NCBI GenBank assembly: GCA_027625915.1 | Contig: JANTQA010000023.1 | Coordinates: 18,972,001 to 19,036,000 of the forward strand | DNA from: Anaeramoeba flamelloides | Taxonomy: Eukaryota; Metamonada; Anaeramoebidae | Direction: 5' to 3' | Length of the DNA stretch: 64,000 nucleotides | In this document: piece by piece, positions 11,601-25,984 of the stretch | Layout of the letters: each line of letters starts with the position of its first letter | Numbering within the stretch: position 1 is the stretch's first letter | The notes under the pieces: generated by a model | What the model saw: only the letters and a program-made list of their open reading frames with translations | What the model was told of the DNA's origin: nothing | The model's database searches: none | Translations under genes and position numbers: made by a program

Positions 11601-13265
11601 CTTCATGGTTATGAAGAAAATAAGGTAGTGTATAGAGCATTAAAACAAACAGTAAGTTTAAATTTATATCTCTTCCTTGTCTTTGGAAATTGCTTTAAAA
11701 TTCAATCATTATTTTATTTCAAATTGTTGAAAGGTAATAAAGAATTGGAAAATGTCGAATAAATCCTTAATTTTTACTTATTTGAAAAGGTGACAACCAA
11801 AGATAATTCAAAAAATTGATTTTTTTTTTTTTTTTTATTAAATTTTTGGAAAACCAAAAACATATAGCAATTTGGAAATAATTGGTCTAGGGTGGTTTCA
11901 ATTTTTTTCGTTTTTTCTCTAAATTTATTTGTTTTAATTTAACTTGGAGACGTTTTGTTAGTTAATGGTAGGTAGTGGAAAAAATACTAAAGACATGAAA
12001 AAAATCCCTGACAAGATTTTTAATTGTGAATATTCGTAAAATTGTTGTGCGTTTTTCTTTTATTTTCAATCAAATCCTTTTTATAAATAACCAAATTTTT
12101 TTAGGAAGATTAGTAATAAACCTACCTAAAGTTCATTAAAGTAGGGCTTTCTTGAGAGAACTCAAGTTATTGTTTGATATCATAAGTAGATCAACTTTTT
12201 TTGAAAAAACAATAGAGAGTTTTAAAGAGGTATACTAGAGTTTGGAAAATGATAATTTTTATTATTGTTTTTTGATTGATTGAATGGTGTTTTGAACAAG
12301 TGTAATTTAATTAATCCTCATTCTAATAAGTAGTGAGTTATAATTTTAAAAGTTTGATTCTTAAAGAAAGGGTTTGGTTTTAAATAAAAGAAATTACATA
12401 AAGAATTTTCCTAATATTTCCAATTAAAAATCTTGTCAGGGATTTTTTTCATGTCTTTAGTATTTTTTTCACTACTTTATCTAAAATTTAATCAACTTTG
12501 AAACTTTTTTTTTTCCGATGTGATGAATCTTCATTTGCAAATCAAGGATTGAACTAAACTTCCAAATCCCTCAAAAATTTCTGAAAGTTCCTTTTCTTTG
12601 ATTATTTTATTCTGGGAAGATTGTAATAAAGATCTCACAAAAGAAATGGCAAAACAAAAAGAATTTTTTTTATATTTTTGATAAAAAGAAGAATTAAAAG
12701 CAAATTGTTTTTTACTTTCTTTGTTGCGCTCATTGTGCTTGAGTGTTGTATTAATCTTATCAAGGAATTCTTTTTGTTGGTCCTTATGGTTTTTAATTTC
12801 TTCTTGTTCTTGCTTTACTTTCCCTCCAAATTGCTTACTGATGTCTTTAAATATATTGTGGGTTGTTGAGAGAATTGATTAAAGAATAAAAAAATAAAAT
12901 AAAAAAAATGTTTAAAGTTAAATTTGCAAACAAAACAAAAAAGAAAAATATTTGTTTTCTTAGGAACAAGTCTAATTACCATCAATTGTTTTAATTGTGT
13001 GAGACAAATGGATTTCATCTTCTGCACATTTTTGACACAGAAGCTTATTACACTCAACACACAAATAATCGAAGGACATCATATGATCTGTACAAATCTT
13101 TTGTGGCTCCTTAGGATCGGAATTTAAAGCTGCCCAATGATGTGATCTTGTTCGGCGTCCGCGATGATACATTTGGTAATGCTCATCACAAAAAGAAACT
13201 CCACAGTTTGTACAATATTTTGTAGCCTTTTTTGTACAGTAAGCACAATTGGTATTGTTTGACAT
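5681..13265 (-). CDS. TRIM-like protein: two B-boxes, coiled coil, filamin repeat, SPRY-like C-terminus
   Basis: Proposed exons are 13265-12980, 12844-12716 and 6822-5681 (518 residues). Residues 7-43 form a B-box 1 with Cys/His pairs. Residues 58-89 form a textbook B-box 2 (C58, H61, C69, C72, C77, C80, H86, H89). A coiled coil covers about 97-235, a filamin/Ig repeat about 259-362, and a SPRY-like beta domain about 394-518. This is the order seen in TRIM45-type proteins, but without a RING, so ligase activity is not implied; a scaffold or signalling role is inferred. Introns are 135 bp (donor GTAATT, phase 1) and 5893 bp (donor GTAAAA, phase 1; acceptor TTAAGAG). All phases match. The join across the long intron is inferred; the alternative is two separate genes. 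An open frame continues past the second donor, so that exon end is the weakest point. Confidence 0.75.
7150..7640 (+). repeat. Dispersed repeat R1, copy 1
   Basis: Lies in the long TRIM intron. It matches 22790-23700 (interrupted) and 34600-35005 in order: a TCCAAAAATC-like block, GTTTTGAAGTGT-like block, then GAGAGGGTTATAGAGCAACC. No ORF is present and no family is recognised. Confidence 0.55.
7868..8160. repeat. Inverted-repeat element (MITE-like)
   Basis: The left part (ATTGTTTTGATTTGG..., TTTGTTGTGTTAT) is echoed in reverse near 8120-8160 (ACACAACAATAAGCAAAC). An inner pair (TATTGTTCCAATCGATATAAG / CTTAGCGCCAGAACAATA, allowing mismatches) surrounds 7975. It forms a nested fold-back with no ORF, inside the TRIM intron. 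Confidence 0.5.
8511..8637 (+). repeat. Two-copy tandem repeat of about 68 bp
   Basis: AATTTGTAA..ATGTATTTTTTCTC...TATTAATGG occurs at 8511-8570 and again at 8580-8637 with few differences. It lies in the TRIM intron and has no coding meaning. Confidence 0.75.
9172..9300 (+). repeat. Two-copy direct repeat of about 50 bp
   Basis: TTTACATA...AAAAGTTTGAGTT followed by an A run and ATATAGC or ACATAGC occurs at 9172-9220 and 9250-9300. It lies in the TRIM intron next to R4. Confidence 0.7.
9305..10010. repeat. Dispersed TIR repeat R4, copy 1, with nested insertion
   Basis: Both ends carry an inverted repeat related to AAACT.TTTTTCAGTCAAAG (left end near 9307; right end CCCTTTGACTTAAACAGAGTTT, split over 9985-10008). 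The body matches 51460-51900, for example TTGCAAGATC.AT.GTCACTTGG and AAAGGTCAATTATA. A MITE-2 copy at 9615-9779 interrupts this copy but not the other. The ends resemble those of R2, so both probably used the same type of transposase. Confidence 0.6.
9615..9779. repeat. MITE-2 copy nested in R4
   Basis: Fold-back element whose ends read near CTGGTATTTGAA and, in reverse, CCAG. The inner arms are TTCACTTCATTTTC and GAAAATGAAGTGAAAAA. The right flank is TA. It belongs to the family seen at 16436, 36312 and 55365. Confidence 0.7.
10060..11480. repeat. Compound repeat R11/R12, copy 1
   Basis: TTATAACATGTTATAA palindromes occur near 10078 and 11398. Between them lies a block of about 800 bp (10430-11230) that matches 36600-37860, with landmarks ACTTTTTCCAAATTT, GGGATTTTG.GAAAACAAG and TATGGTGG. 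Small ORFs in it are low-complexity. It occupies part of the TRIM intron, and no transposase is seen. Confidence 0.5.
11970..12476 (+). repeat. TIR element R9, copy 1
   Basis: Terminal inverted repeats of roughly 55 bp: AATACTAAAGACATGAAAAA then ATCCCTGACAAGATTTTTAA at the left, and their reverse complement at the right (AAAAATCTTGTCAGGGATTT). The element of about 505 bp has no transposase ORF. It matches 27525-28190 in reverse orientation and sits in the TRIM intron. Confidence 0.75.
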
Positions 13266-14621
13266 TATTCTATCAGATTACAATTTGCAGAACTATAAAA
13301 AAAAAATGGAATGAATTGCTCACAAAAAATCTCCAAAACTTTGAGGTGTTTCGGCCCTTTTGATTTGATGTCTAACAATTACGGTATCTTGAAAAGGGAG
13401 ATTTTTTGTTTGAATTCTCTGTTTTTTTTTCATCAACTTTTCAATCGAAAAGCTTTCAATAAACAAACCCGAATTTTTTCTTATTCTTTTGTGTCAAATA
13501 ATGAAAAATAAGAGATTAAAGTACTTCAAGAAAAACTTATTTATGTTGGTCAAATTGAAAGTTTCATAAAAAGATAATAAAGAACATAAATTTGATTAAG
13601 GGATATTTCAAAGAATGGAGGTTATCGAAAATTCGAATTGAAATGCCTTTCATTTGGGAATAAATCAATTAAGTAGATTAAAATTGTTGAAAAATTCTCA
13701 AAACGAAAATTTTCTACATTTTGAAATAGTAAATTAGAGTTTTTTTTTCCATTTTTTTCTCGACATTTATTCTTTTTTTTGAAACTTCAAAGAATTGAGT
13801 TTGTTTGTTAATTATATATCAAACCTAAAAAGGAAAATTGTCTGGAATTATAATAGTGTTTTGAAAATTCTAAAAAAATAATAAAAAGGAAATGAGCAAA
13901 AAAAACTCTGTGACTGTTTTTTTTTTATTCTATTATAATATTTAATTCAATACTCAACGTTGGGTCTAGTCCAGATAATTTTAAAGATTAACTTTTTGAA
14001 TTTTTATGAAAATTGAAACTTCTTTTAAATCTAAAGCAGGAAATTTCCAAAACTAGAATATTTAAATTTGTTTGATTTATCCAAAATGTTATAAAAACTC
14101 TAAAATATATCTTACATTTTATCAAATAAATATCAAAATTCTTCAATTAGCCATTAACAGCTCGGATTAGGAAACTTTTAACTATTCTAAATCTGTCAAT
14201 TTTAACCTATTACTTTATGCAAAAATCCTAAAAATCTCCTTAATTTTTTAAAAGTAATAGAGAAAATGAATGAAAATGACAATCTAATTTATCTAATAAT
14301 TAAATTTTAATAATCAAATTCATTATTATAAATCCAAACTCTTTGAATTTATTGTACTCTCAAAAAGTGTCTGATTATTTTAAATTTAATTTAAAATTAA
14401 GTGAAAATAAATTGAAAATAAAATTTTTGATAATGTTATCCAATTTGAATGTAAATTTTAATATAATTATTAAAGGTAAGATCTAAGTAAAATCAAATAT
14501 TATTTTATAAATGTTAAAACAAACTAGTTATCATAATAGATATTTTCTAATAAAATTATAATTTATTTATGAAATATAAACACCAAATGAAATATTCATT
14601 TCTAGTCATTTTACCTATTAT
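13266..14621. other. Intergenic, no gene seen
   Basis: This is the region upstream of the TRIM-like gene. It contains AT-rich sequence with A/T runs; the small ORF at 13311-13511 has no recognisable domain. The proximal 100-200 bases presumably include the TRIM promoter, but no motif stands out. Confidence 0.5.
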
Positions 14622-15284
14622 CATCAGTTCCACTTTTAATCCACAAAATTTGACCAAAAATTAATATACACAAAAACCTCAAATTATGGCATTTTTTTAG
14701 ATTTTTTTAAAAACCAAATTATAGTCTGAAGTTGGGATTGACGTATGCAAAAATCAATATCATAATATGTTTATTTTTTATTACTAAATTTGACATTTTT
14801 TCAAAAACTATAAAAATTTTACACTGCCCCCATATTCCCAGATTTGTAGAGGAATCATGCAAACAAAACAAGATGTTTGTAATATAAAAAAATTCAATTT
14901 TATAATAGAATAAAATTGTTTAGGGTTGAAACAGAATTTATAAAATAGAAAATAATTTTCAGAAATCAAAATACAAAATAACCCTTCTATTTATATTCTT
15001 TTATTAAATTGAATTTTTTTATATTACAAACATCTTGTTTTGTTTGCATGATTCCTCTACAAATCTGGGAATATGGGGGCAGTGTAAAATTTTTATAGTT
15101 TTTGAAAAAATGTCAAATTTTGTAAAAAACTTAAAAGAGGAAGATATTGAATTTTGTACATATGAATCTGAATTTTGGACTCTAGTTTGGGTTTTAAAAA
15201 ATTACAAAAAATGTACCATAATTTGTAATTTTTTTGAATCTTAAATTTTGTTCAACATTTGACCTTAAAAGTGGAACTGACTAT
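14622..15284. repeat. MITE-1, long form with inner palindrome
   Basis: The ends are CAGTTCCACTTTTAA at the left and TTAAAAGTGGAACTGACTA at the right, as in the ~195-bp MITE-1 copies elsewhere. Inside is a second, near-perfect pair of arms of about 95 bases at 14800-14905 and 15005-15115 (ACTGCCCCCATATTCCCAG and its reverse complement). The whole unit can fold into one long hairpin. The ORF at 15035-15244 is a by-product of an arm. Confidence 0.75.
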
Positions 15285-16024
15285 AATTTGAAAAGATTTG
15301 AGATTTTTTTGATATCTATATGATTAAAATAAAAACAAATTTCAATTATCCAGTCATTTTAAAAAAGTCAAGACTATTTTGAAAAAAATTTCAAGTTTTC
15401 TTTTTTAAAAAAGTAAAAAATTTTCTCAAATTAAAACTTTTGGTAGTTTTGAATTTCAAAAAAAGTGATAGGTCAACCTTAATTCTAATAAAGGTACAGG
15501 TTGAGAAGGAGAAAATGTTATTTCAAAAAAAAAAAAAGTACTTATTTTTTTACAACTTTATTATTTGGAAAACGATTGATTCTGAGGTAAACAATACCTT
15601 ATAAAAAAAAAAAAAAAAAGTATTCACCTTTTCAAATCCACTATAGATATTATCTCATAAATTTATTATTTATCTAGGAATTAATTATAATAAATTTGGT
15701 TTTAACATTTTGGTAATTCTCGCAATTACTTTTAAAAAATTAAGATTTTTAGGATTTTTCTTATACCAAAGGGGTAAAATAGACAGATTTAGAATATTTA
15801 AAAAGACTAGCTTAATTAGAATATTAATGGTTACTGTGATAATGTCTATATTTATCAATAGAATTGGAATATATTTTCCCATTTTTAAAAATGTTTTTTC
15901 TTGATCCAAAAAATTGTATATCTAGTGATTTTTGAAATTTTGGGGTTTAAGATTATCAGTTATAAATAAGAAGTAAACCCCTTGATGTTTTGAGTAAATT
16001 TTAAAAGAGGAAGCAGCGTGGTTT
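15285..16024. other. Intergenic, no gene seen
   Basis: AT-rich with homopolymers. The paired ORFs at 15685-15909 on both strands overlap, are low-complexity and show no domain. Confidence 0.5.
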
Positions 16025-16235
16025 AAAATTTATCCGATTTTTCTAGTTTTTTGTATTTTTTTGTTTTTTTGATTGATAAAAAATTCATTCTATTTTTTGA
16101 GAGAAATGTTCCAATTTGATCCTTTATTTTTAGAATTTCTCTTCAAATAATAGAACTTTAAAAAAACAACAACATATTTACTACTTGTTTATTGTTGGTT
16201 TCTTTTAATTTATATACTTTCTCGAACACGGAACA
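16025..16235 (+). repeat. Dispersed repeat R15, copy 1 (partial)
   Basis: Matches parts of 25985-26437 and 40090-40560: a block with CTATTTTTTGAGA, TTTTTAGAATTTCT and TTATTGTTGGTTTCTTT in the same order. Confidence 0.5.
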
Positions 16236-16435
16236 CGATTTTTAATTAGTAATATAGGTTGAACCTTTCAGCAATAAGGGTTAATTCGACAATGTTTTTC
16301 ATTTGTTCATAAACCAAGAATTGGAGATTAAAAATCTAACCAAGTCAATGTCTCAAAGGTACAATTAGTGACTACTTTACTTCAGATAAGCCAACTTATG
16401 TTTGTTTCTCGTCCAAATTAAAATATTTTTTTTTA

Positions 16436-16596
16436 CTGGTAGTTCAAGAATAAATGTGAAAGAATATTCACTTCATTTTATATTTTTTTTTGTAACAAAG
16501 CCTCCAATTTACAACACACTTCTTTGAGAAACTCTGTTTGTAAAGGAAATTGAAAATGAAGTCAAAATATTTTCCTATTTATAATTCAAATACCAG
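16436..16596. repeat. MITE-2 copy
   Basis: Starts CTGGTAGTTCAAGAATAAAT and ends ATAATTCAAATACCAG. It is flanked on both sides by TA, and the inner arms are TTCACTTCATTTT and AAAATGAAGTC. It is a short fold-back with no ORF, located downstream of the Ras gene. Confidence 0.75.
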
Positions 16597-16763
16597 TAAG
16601 AAACACAAGAAAAAAAAAAAGAAAAAAAAACAGTTTTTGAAAAAGAAAAAAAAAAAAAAAAACTGCTTTATTACTGAAAAAGAATCTTCACTCAAGATCA
16701 AGAAGTAGTAAATAAAATTAGAAAAAAAAAAAAGCTTGTTTCAAGAGATAAAGATTTCTTGGT

Positions 16764-17483
16764 TTACATTAATGAGCACCATCTTCTTCCTCCCTTTTTT
16801 TCTTTTTTCTTTTCATTGTCATTATTTGATCCAAATTTAACTTTTCTAATTTCCCTAACTAGACCAAAAAACGCTTCTTCGACATTTGTTCTTGTTTTAG
16901 CCGATGTTTCAATGAAAGGGGAATTGAAACTTTTTGCCAAATCTGTTCCTTCTCCTTGCGAGACTTGTCTTTCATTTTCAAGATCGTTTTTGTTTCCTAC
17001 GATCATCATTGGCACTTCGTCAGAATCTTTTGCTTGTGTGATTTGTTCTCGAAAACTTGAGACTTCGTCAAAGGAGTTTCTTGAGTTGATTGCATACACA
17101 ACCAAAAAACCTTCCCCTTCTCGCATGTATGAATCTCTCATTGCGGAGTATTCTTCTTGTCCTGCAGTATCAAGGATATCTAACAAACAGGTTTCTTCGT
17201 CAATGACTACTTGTCTTCGATATGAGTCTTCAATTGTTGGATCTGTTCAGGTACATTTGAAAAGGATTTGTTCAAGAAGAAAAATCAGTTTACAATAAGC
17301 CAAAAAGAAAAAAAAAGAAATTTTGGTGATTTTTTTCGTAAAACAATTACATATAAGAAAAAAAAAATTGAAAAGAAAATTATTTACCATAAACATCAAC
17401 AAAATGGTTTTGGACCAACTGAATTGTAAGTGCAGATTTTCCAACACCGCCACCCCAACAACAACAATTTTATATTCAGTCAT
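16764..17483 (-). CDS. RAS: Ras GTPase with one-base frame break in exon 1
   Basis: Exons are 17483-17388 and 17242-16764, separated by a 145-bp intron (donor GTAAAT, acceptor GAACAG). Ras is a plasma-membrane GTP switch in signalling. Exon 1 opens [10 protein letters not shown]; exon 2 gives switch I ([11 protein letters not shown]), [15 protein letters not shown], the NKND loop, ETSAK and a CaaX box CSLM after a Lys/Arg-rich tail, suggesting farnesylation plus a polybasic anchor as in K-Ras. Between [10 protein letters not shown] and [16 protein letters not shown] the frame slips by one base, inside a run of four G where five would be needed. Exon 1 is 96 bases where phase 1 requires 97, which confirms one missing base. 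Everything else is intact, so a homopolymer sequencing error is likelier than decay; a very young pseudogene is the alternative. Confidence 0.85.
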
Positions 17484-17960
17484 TTTTTCTTAAGATTAAC
17501 AATTAATGGTTAAAAAAAATGAAAAATCGAATTATGTTTTTGTTGGTAAATAAAATTTAGTTGGCAAGTTAAATATTTATTATTTATTAATTTTGGCAAA
17601 TGAAGTTCGGGATATTACTATAATAACCACATTTCAAAAACTTTCAAAAGTTAGAGTTATTTCTCATGTTTAAAAAACAAAGGCGAAAAAATATTCACTT
17701 GATTTTTTTTTTTACCCAAATGATACTTTAATTGATGATCTTAAGCTTAACAAAATCTGTCATCTTATCAAATATAAAAGTTACAGTAAAATAAATAGAG
17801 ATCACTATTTATGTATTATTTACTTGTAAACTTAATTTGTCAAAGAAAAATAGGGATAACGTAATAGTCGCCAAAATACAACCCAATTTAAGGGATTAAG
17901 GTGACTAGAGGTTTGTATAAAATGAAAATATGTTGTAATTAGTATGATATGATATTAGTA
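17484..17960. other. Intergenic, no gene seen
   Basis: The region upstream of Ras. AT-rich with no clear motif or ORF; it presumably carries the Ras promoter. Confidence 0.4.
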
Positions 17961-18191
17961 CTGATAAATTGCAATAAAAGTTTGGAAATTTGTACTTGAT
18001 TTTCCTTTTTGAAATTACTATGATCAAGTTTTGGTTTAGGCATTTTTTGAAGTCAAGTGATAAGAAACACTCTAAAATTAGTTGTTCTTCAGAAGATTTT
18101 TTATACTGACTGTTTGAAAAGAAACAGTTCGAAGATGTATAAAAATAGAAATTGAAATAAAAATTTTTTGAGATTTATGAGAATTTATCAG
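17961..18191. repeat. MITE-3 copy 1
   Basis: Begins CTGATAAATTGCAAT and ends GAATTTATCAG, with TA on both sides. It matches 62031-62264 along its whole length in the same orientation, including CCTTTTTGAAATT, ATGATCAAG and GAAGTCAAGTG. It is 231 bp with no ORF. Confidence 0.8.
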
Positions 18192-18834
18192 TATACTCTG
18201 TTCTGAAATAGCACTAGAGAATCTATTGTAAATATTATTGAAACATTCAATTTTTTTTACTAATGATTACAATAATAAATTTTACTTTTGTAAAAATTAT
18301 AATGTTTTACTTTTCCAAATTTAACAATAGAAACTCAAAATAAAAGTATTCTAGAATTGGAATATACATATTTATCACCATTAAAGGAAATTATTTTTTT
18401 CAATTTTTTTTAATTTCAAGATATAAATATAATTATAACATCAAAAAACAAAAGGTTATTTATTTTTTGATTTCCATAAATCTGGTTGTATTTTCAATAT
18501 ATGAAAATAAATTTATAAAAAAATATAGAAATAATTTTTTTTTCATAAAAATAATTAGTAAAATTCTACTTGGTATTTTTCATGATTTGTAATTGTTTAT
18601 TTTTTTTTAATTTTCAGTTGTGTTTTCATTTTTATTTAAAGTCATTATTCAATTGTCTGATAATTCATTTTATATTGTTTTTGAATTTATTAAAATTTAT
18701 TTATTTTTAAAATTGATAAAGATATGAATAATATTATTGTTTCTACTATTCAAAGTGTTTGAAATTATTTTTACATTTTTCATTTTTAAATTTTAATATA
18801 TTTCCTAATTTTTATATTAAAATCTCAAGAAATA
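18192..18834. other. AT-rich spacer, no gene seen
   Basis: No ORF or clear repeat match is seen between the MITE-3 and MITE-1 copies. Confidence 0.4.
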
Positions 18835-19028
18835 CAGTCAGTTCCACTTTTATTTCAAAAACCGTGAACGGAATTTAGGTTACAAAACAATCTCAAATAA
18901 AGGTAAATATTCAAATTCTAGTAAAATAATTTACGTATAAAAAAAAAATTCCAAAAAATGTACCTTAATTTTGAGATTTTTTGTATTTTAATTTTCATTG
19001 AATATTTGTTTTTATACCTGGAAATGAC
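18835..19028. repeat. MITE-1 copy (diverged)
   Basis: Starts CAGTCAGTTCCACTTTTA after TA and ends GGAAATGAC before TA. The two halves are mutually inverted. It is more diverged than the copies near 28 kb. Confidence 0.7.
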
Positions 19029-19105
19029 TATGATTTTTTTGAAGTTATTTTTTTTTTATTAATTTTTGAATATTTTTAATATTTTCATACACCTATCCTC
19101 TTGTA

Positions 19106-19659
19106 TAAACTCCATTTCACCCAAATTAGCCCAGCCAAAAATGAAAAAGTCACCTTATTTTTAAGTTTCAACCAAACTAAGATTGTTTATAAATAAGAGA
19201 AATAATAAACTTCGTATTGGGGTAGATAGTCATAAAAGAAAAGCCTAAAAAACCATAAATTACACCAAATAAAAAAAAAATCTTGAGAAATTTTTTGGGC
19301 ACTTTTCTTAGGAACATCTCATGAAAATTTCTCAATCTATTTAGGAAATTAAAATTGATGGCAATTATATTTGTTTACTTGTAAATGTTGAATTTTCAAA
19401 TAAAATAGAAAGTCTAACTTTTCTTAATGTTAAATTGGAGTTTCAAACATTTTTTTTTTAACCTTAACTTTAATAAAAAAATAAAAAAGAAAAGAAGAAA
19501 AAAAAAAAGCAAAATACAAAAAAAATTTATACAAAATAAGAAAAACTGATTTTGATCGAAAAATTGAAATTTATGCTTGAGAAGAATAATGAATAAAACT
19601 CATAGAATGTGTTCTATTTCTTTGATGAAACTGGACCCTTTGACTGAAAAAGAGTTTAT
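19106..19659 (+). repeat. TIR repeat R2, copy 1
   Basis: About 550 bp. The left end is AAACTCCATTTCACCCAAAT and the right end, reversed, is AAACTCTTTTTCAGTCAAAG, forming an imperfect terminal inverted repeat. It matches 39101-39625 in the same orientation and 30195-30745 in reverse. There is no transposase ORF. Confidence 0.75.
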
Positions 19660-21013
19660 ATAGTTTATCAAAATAATACAAATGAAATAAATTATTTTAT
19701 ATCTTGTTCTAGATCTTACTGATTTAGAAATATTTTTATCTTTTTTTTTTTTAATAATCATTGTAAATTATAATTACCCTTTTTTTCACCATAAGAATTT
19801 TTAACTTGTGTATAAAAAAATAAGGGGTAGTTTATTTTTGGTTTTTGTTTCTTGAAGGAAAAAAAATCTATATCCACAAAAATATAGAAAAGATTTCAAA
19901 AGTTTTTTTTTATAAAATTTATTAATCTTTTAATATTCACTGAAGAAAAAAATAGATTTTAAATTTAACTTTTCTTATTTATTCTCGTTATTTATATGTT
20001 ATAACTATGAAACAATGGCATTATTCATTTTTTTTATTATTGGTATGAATTTTTATATAGTTTGGTAATATTTGCAAATTTTTTTTATTGGTTGTACTAA
20101 TTTTCAAAGATTTTCATATTGATCTCATAAAACAATTATATTTTTCCGTCTGGTATATTAAAAATTCAAAATTTTTCACAATTCCAACAATTTTAATCAA
20201 TTTTGCAATTATTATCCTCTTAAATTTGATTTTAATAATGACATAATTTCTCTTTAAAATCTAAAAACGAAAACAATTTCCCAGGCTATTCTACATATTT
20301 TTTAAAGATATTTTTCCTTGTTTGAAATGTTCTCCAAATAAAATTTGAACTTGAAAATCCCTTCAAGTCATGTATTTTTATTAATTTTTGAATAAAAGAT
20401 CTATTTCTTAATTTTTTTTTTTATTATTTTTGGTTGATTTTTAACTTTCAAAACAAGTAATTTTTTGTACAATTTCTTCAGAATAAAAATTCTTTTTGAG
20501 TAATGAAACTAAAATAATACAGAGTCAACACTAGGTACTTAAAATTCTGAGAATATCTGTGGTTTCTGTCTTTTTGATAATTATCATAATTACTACGATT
20601 GAAAAACTTTTTTAATTTTGTTTCATTTTTTTTTTTTTTTTTTATAAAATTATAAATAAAAAAGAGAATGTTTCTGGAAATTTCGAATAATTGCATTCAT
20701 GAGAACAAAAATAATTACACTCTTTGCGTATATTAACTCAATTTATTAACAATCCGAATCTTAAAAATCAAAAAAGGTAAATACTTTTAAAAACTAAAAA
20801 TAAATTTTTTTCGAAAGTTCAAGATAAACTTTGAAATAATAAAAGGTATTAAAAAAAAAAAAATGATGTTCAAATTAAATTAACAAATTATTTTTGAATA
20901 ATATGAATCAAATTTAATTGAAAAAAAAAAAATAATAATAAAAAATAAAAAAAAAAATAAAGTTCATCTATATTTAAAGATTGAGAATCAAGTTTTTTCA
21001 AAGAATAAATTGC
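19660..21013. other. Intergenic, no gene seen
   Basis: Downstream of the MBOAT gene. It contains A/T runs and a small lysine-rich ORF at 20478-20696 that looks like chance coding from poly-T. Confidence 0.5.
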
Positions 21014-24911
<3,898 letters not shown>

Positions 24912-25984
24912 TTGAAATTTTTTTGTTTTGGAGAAGGAAGAAGGATTTGTGTTCGTTCAAAGAGCAATCCAAGAATGGAAAAGTTTAAAAAATAAATAAA
25001 AAGGAACAATAGATCTTCATTTTGTCTGTTTGATCTCCAAGATCTGGTGTTTGAAACTCTGGTTACAGTATCATTTTCAGATGAGGAAAAGAATTTTAGA
25101 TTTGGGAAATAATCTTGATTCATATTTTCAATGGGTGTGGATATTAGTGTGCTCAACAAACAATTGAAGGCTTTTTGGAGTTTGTTATTTTACTTTAGTA
25201 AATTGAAAATTTATTTTCCAATTGAACAAATTTATTTCCAAAAATTAGGTGGAAAAACACAAAAACCAACTACAATGTATTTTAATTATATAATTTGTTA
25301 AGGTCAATCACTTTTTGTTTTTTTTTAATTCTTAGAGGTTGTTGCAAATTAAAATCATTCTTTTCTCAAATGAAAATAATTTTTGTAAGTTTTCAAAGTA
25401 AAAAAACTTTGTATTTCATTAAGAAATCTAATCAAATTACAATTAACCCAAATAAAATCATTACTGTTCGGTTTACAGTTCCTCTTGAAATTTGAATTGC
25501 GAAAAGGCACAGAATTTGTGAATATATCATATTTTAAGGACAAAATTTCCACCAAGAGTATTACTAGTTGCTGTGTTATTTGACAATTCACTTCTCAAAA
25601 AGAATTTTCATTCTGAAGAAAATGGAACAAAAAAAATTACTACTTTTTGAAGTTAAAAACACCCCAATTTAAATCAAAAATTTTAAATAAGATTTTTGAC
25701 TGAAATATTAAAAAAAAATACTTTCAGGAATTTTCAAGTACAAGGAGAAATTTGAAAACACTTCTAACATGTAAAACAGAAACTCAAAACAATTCGTAGA
25801 ATAGCTTGGGAAATTTTTTTGAGTTGATCCATAGGAAATTGAAAGTAGGAAATTGTAAAATCAAATTTTTGTAAGGAACTTAATAGGGTAAAATTTTTGG
25901 AAATATAAGAAATTGTATTCTTGTAACAATAATTCACAGTGTTTAAATTTAACTGAGACTAAGAAACTCTCCCAGGATGAGTTT
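24912..25984. other. Intergenic upstream of MBOAT
   Basis: A less AT-rich patch at 24908-25159 holds a short minus-strand ORF of 83 codons ending over the MBOAT start. It may be 5' UTR or an upstream ORF; it shows no domain. The rest is AT-rich without clear content. Confidence 0.4.

Noticed and set aside
12530-12715. Open frame continuing past the second TRIM exon (VRSLLQSSQNKIIKEKEL...)
   Set aside because: It looks coiled-coil-like, but a donor at 12715 joins in the right phase to a better continuation at 6822, and no acceptor inside this stretch fits the phase. Kept only as an alternative ending.
15035-15244. 69-codon ORF
   Set aside because: It lies within an arm of the long MITE-1 hairpin.
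16759-17298. 179-codon plus-strand ORF
   Set aside because: Antisense to Ras exon 2, whose minus-strand protein is unmistakable.
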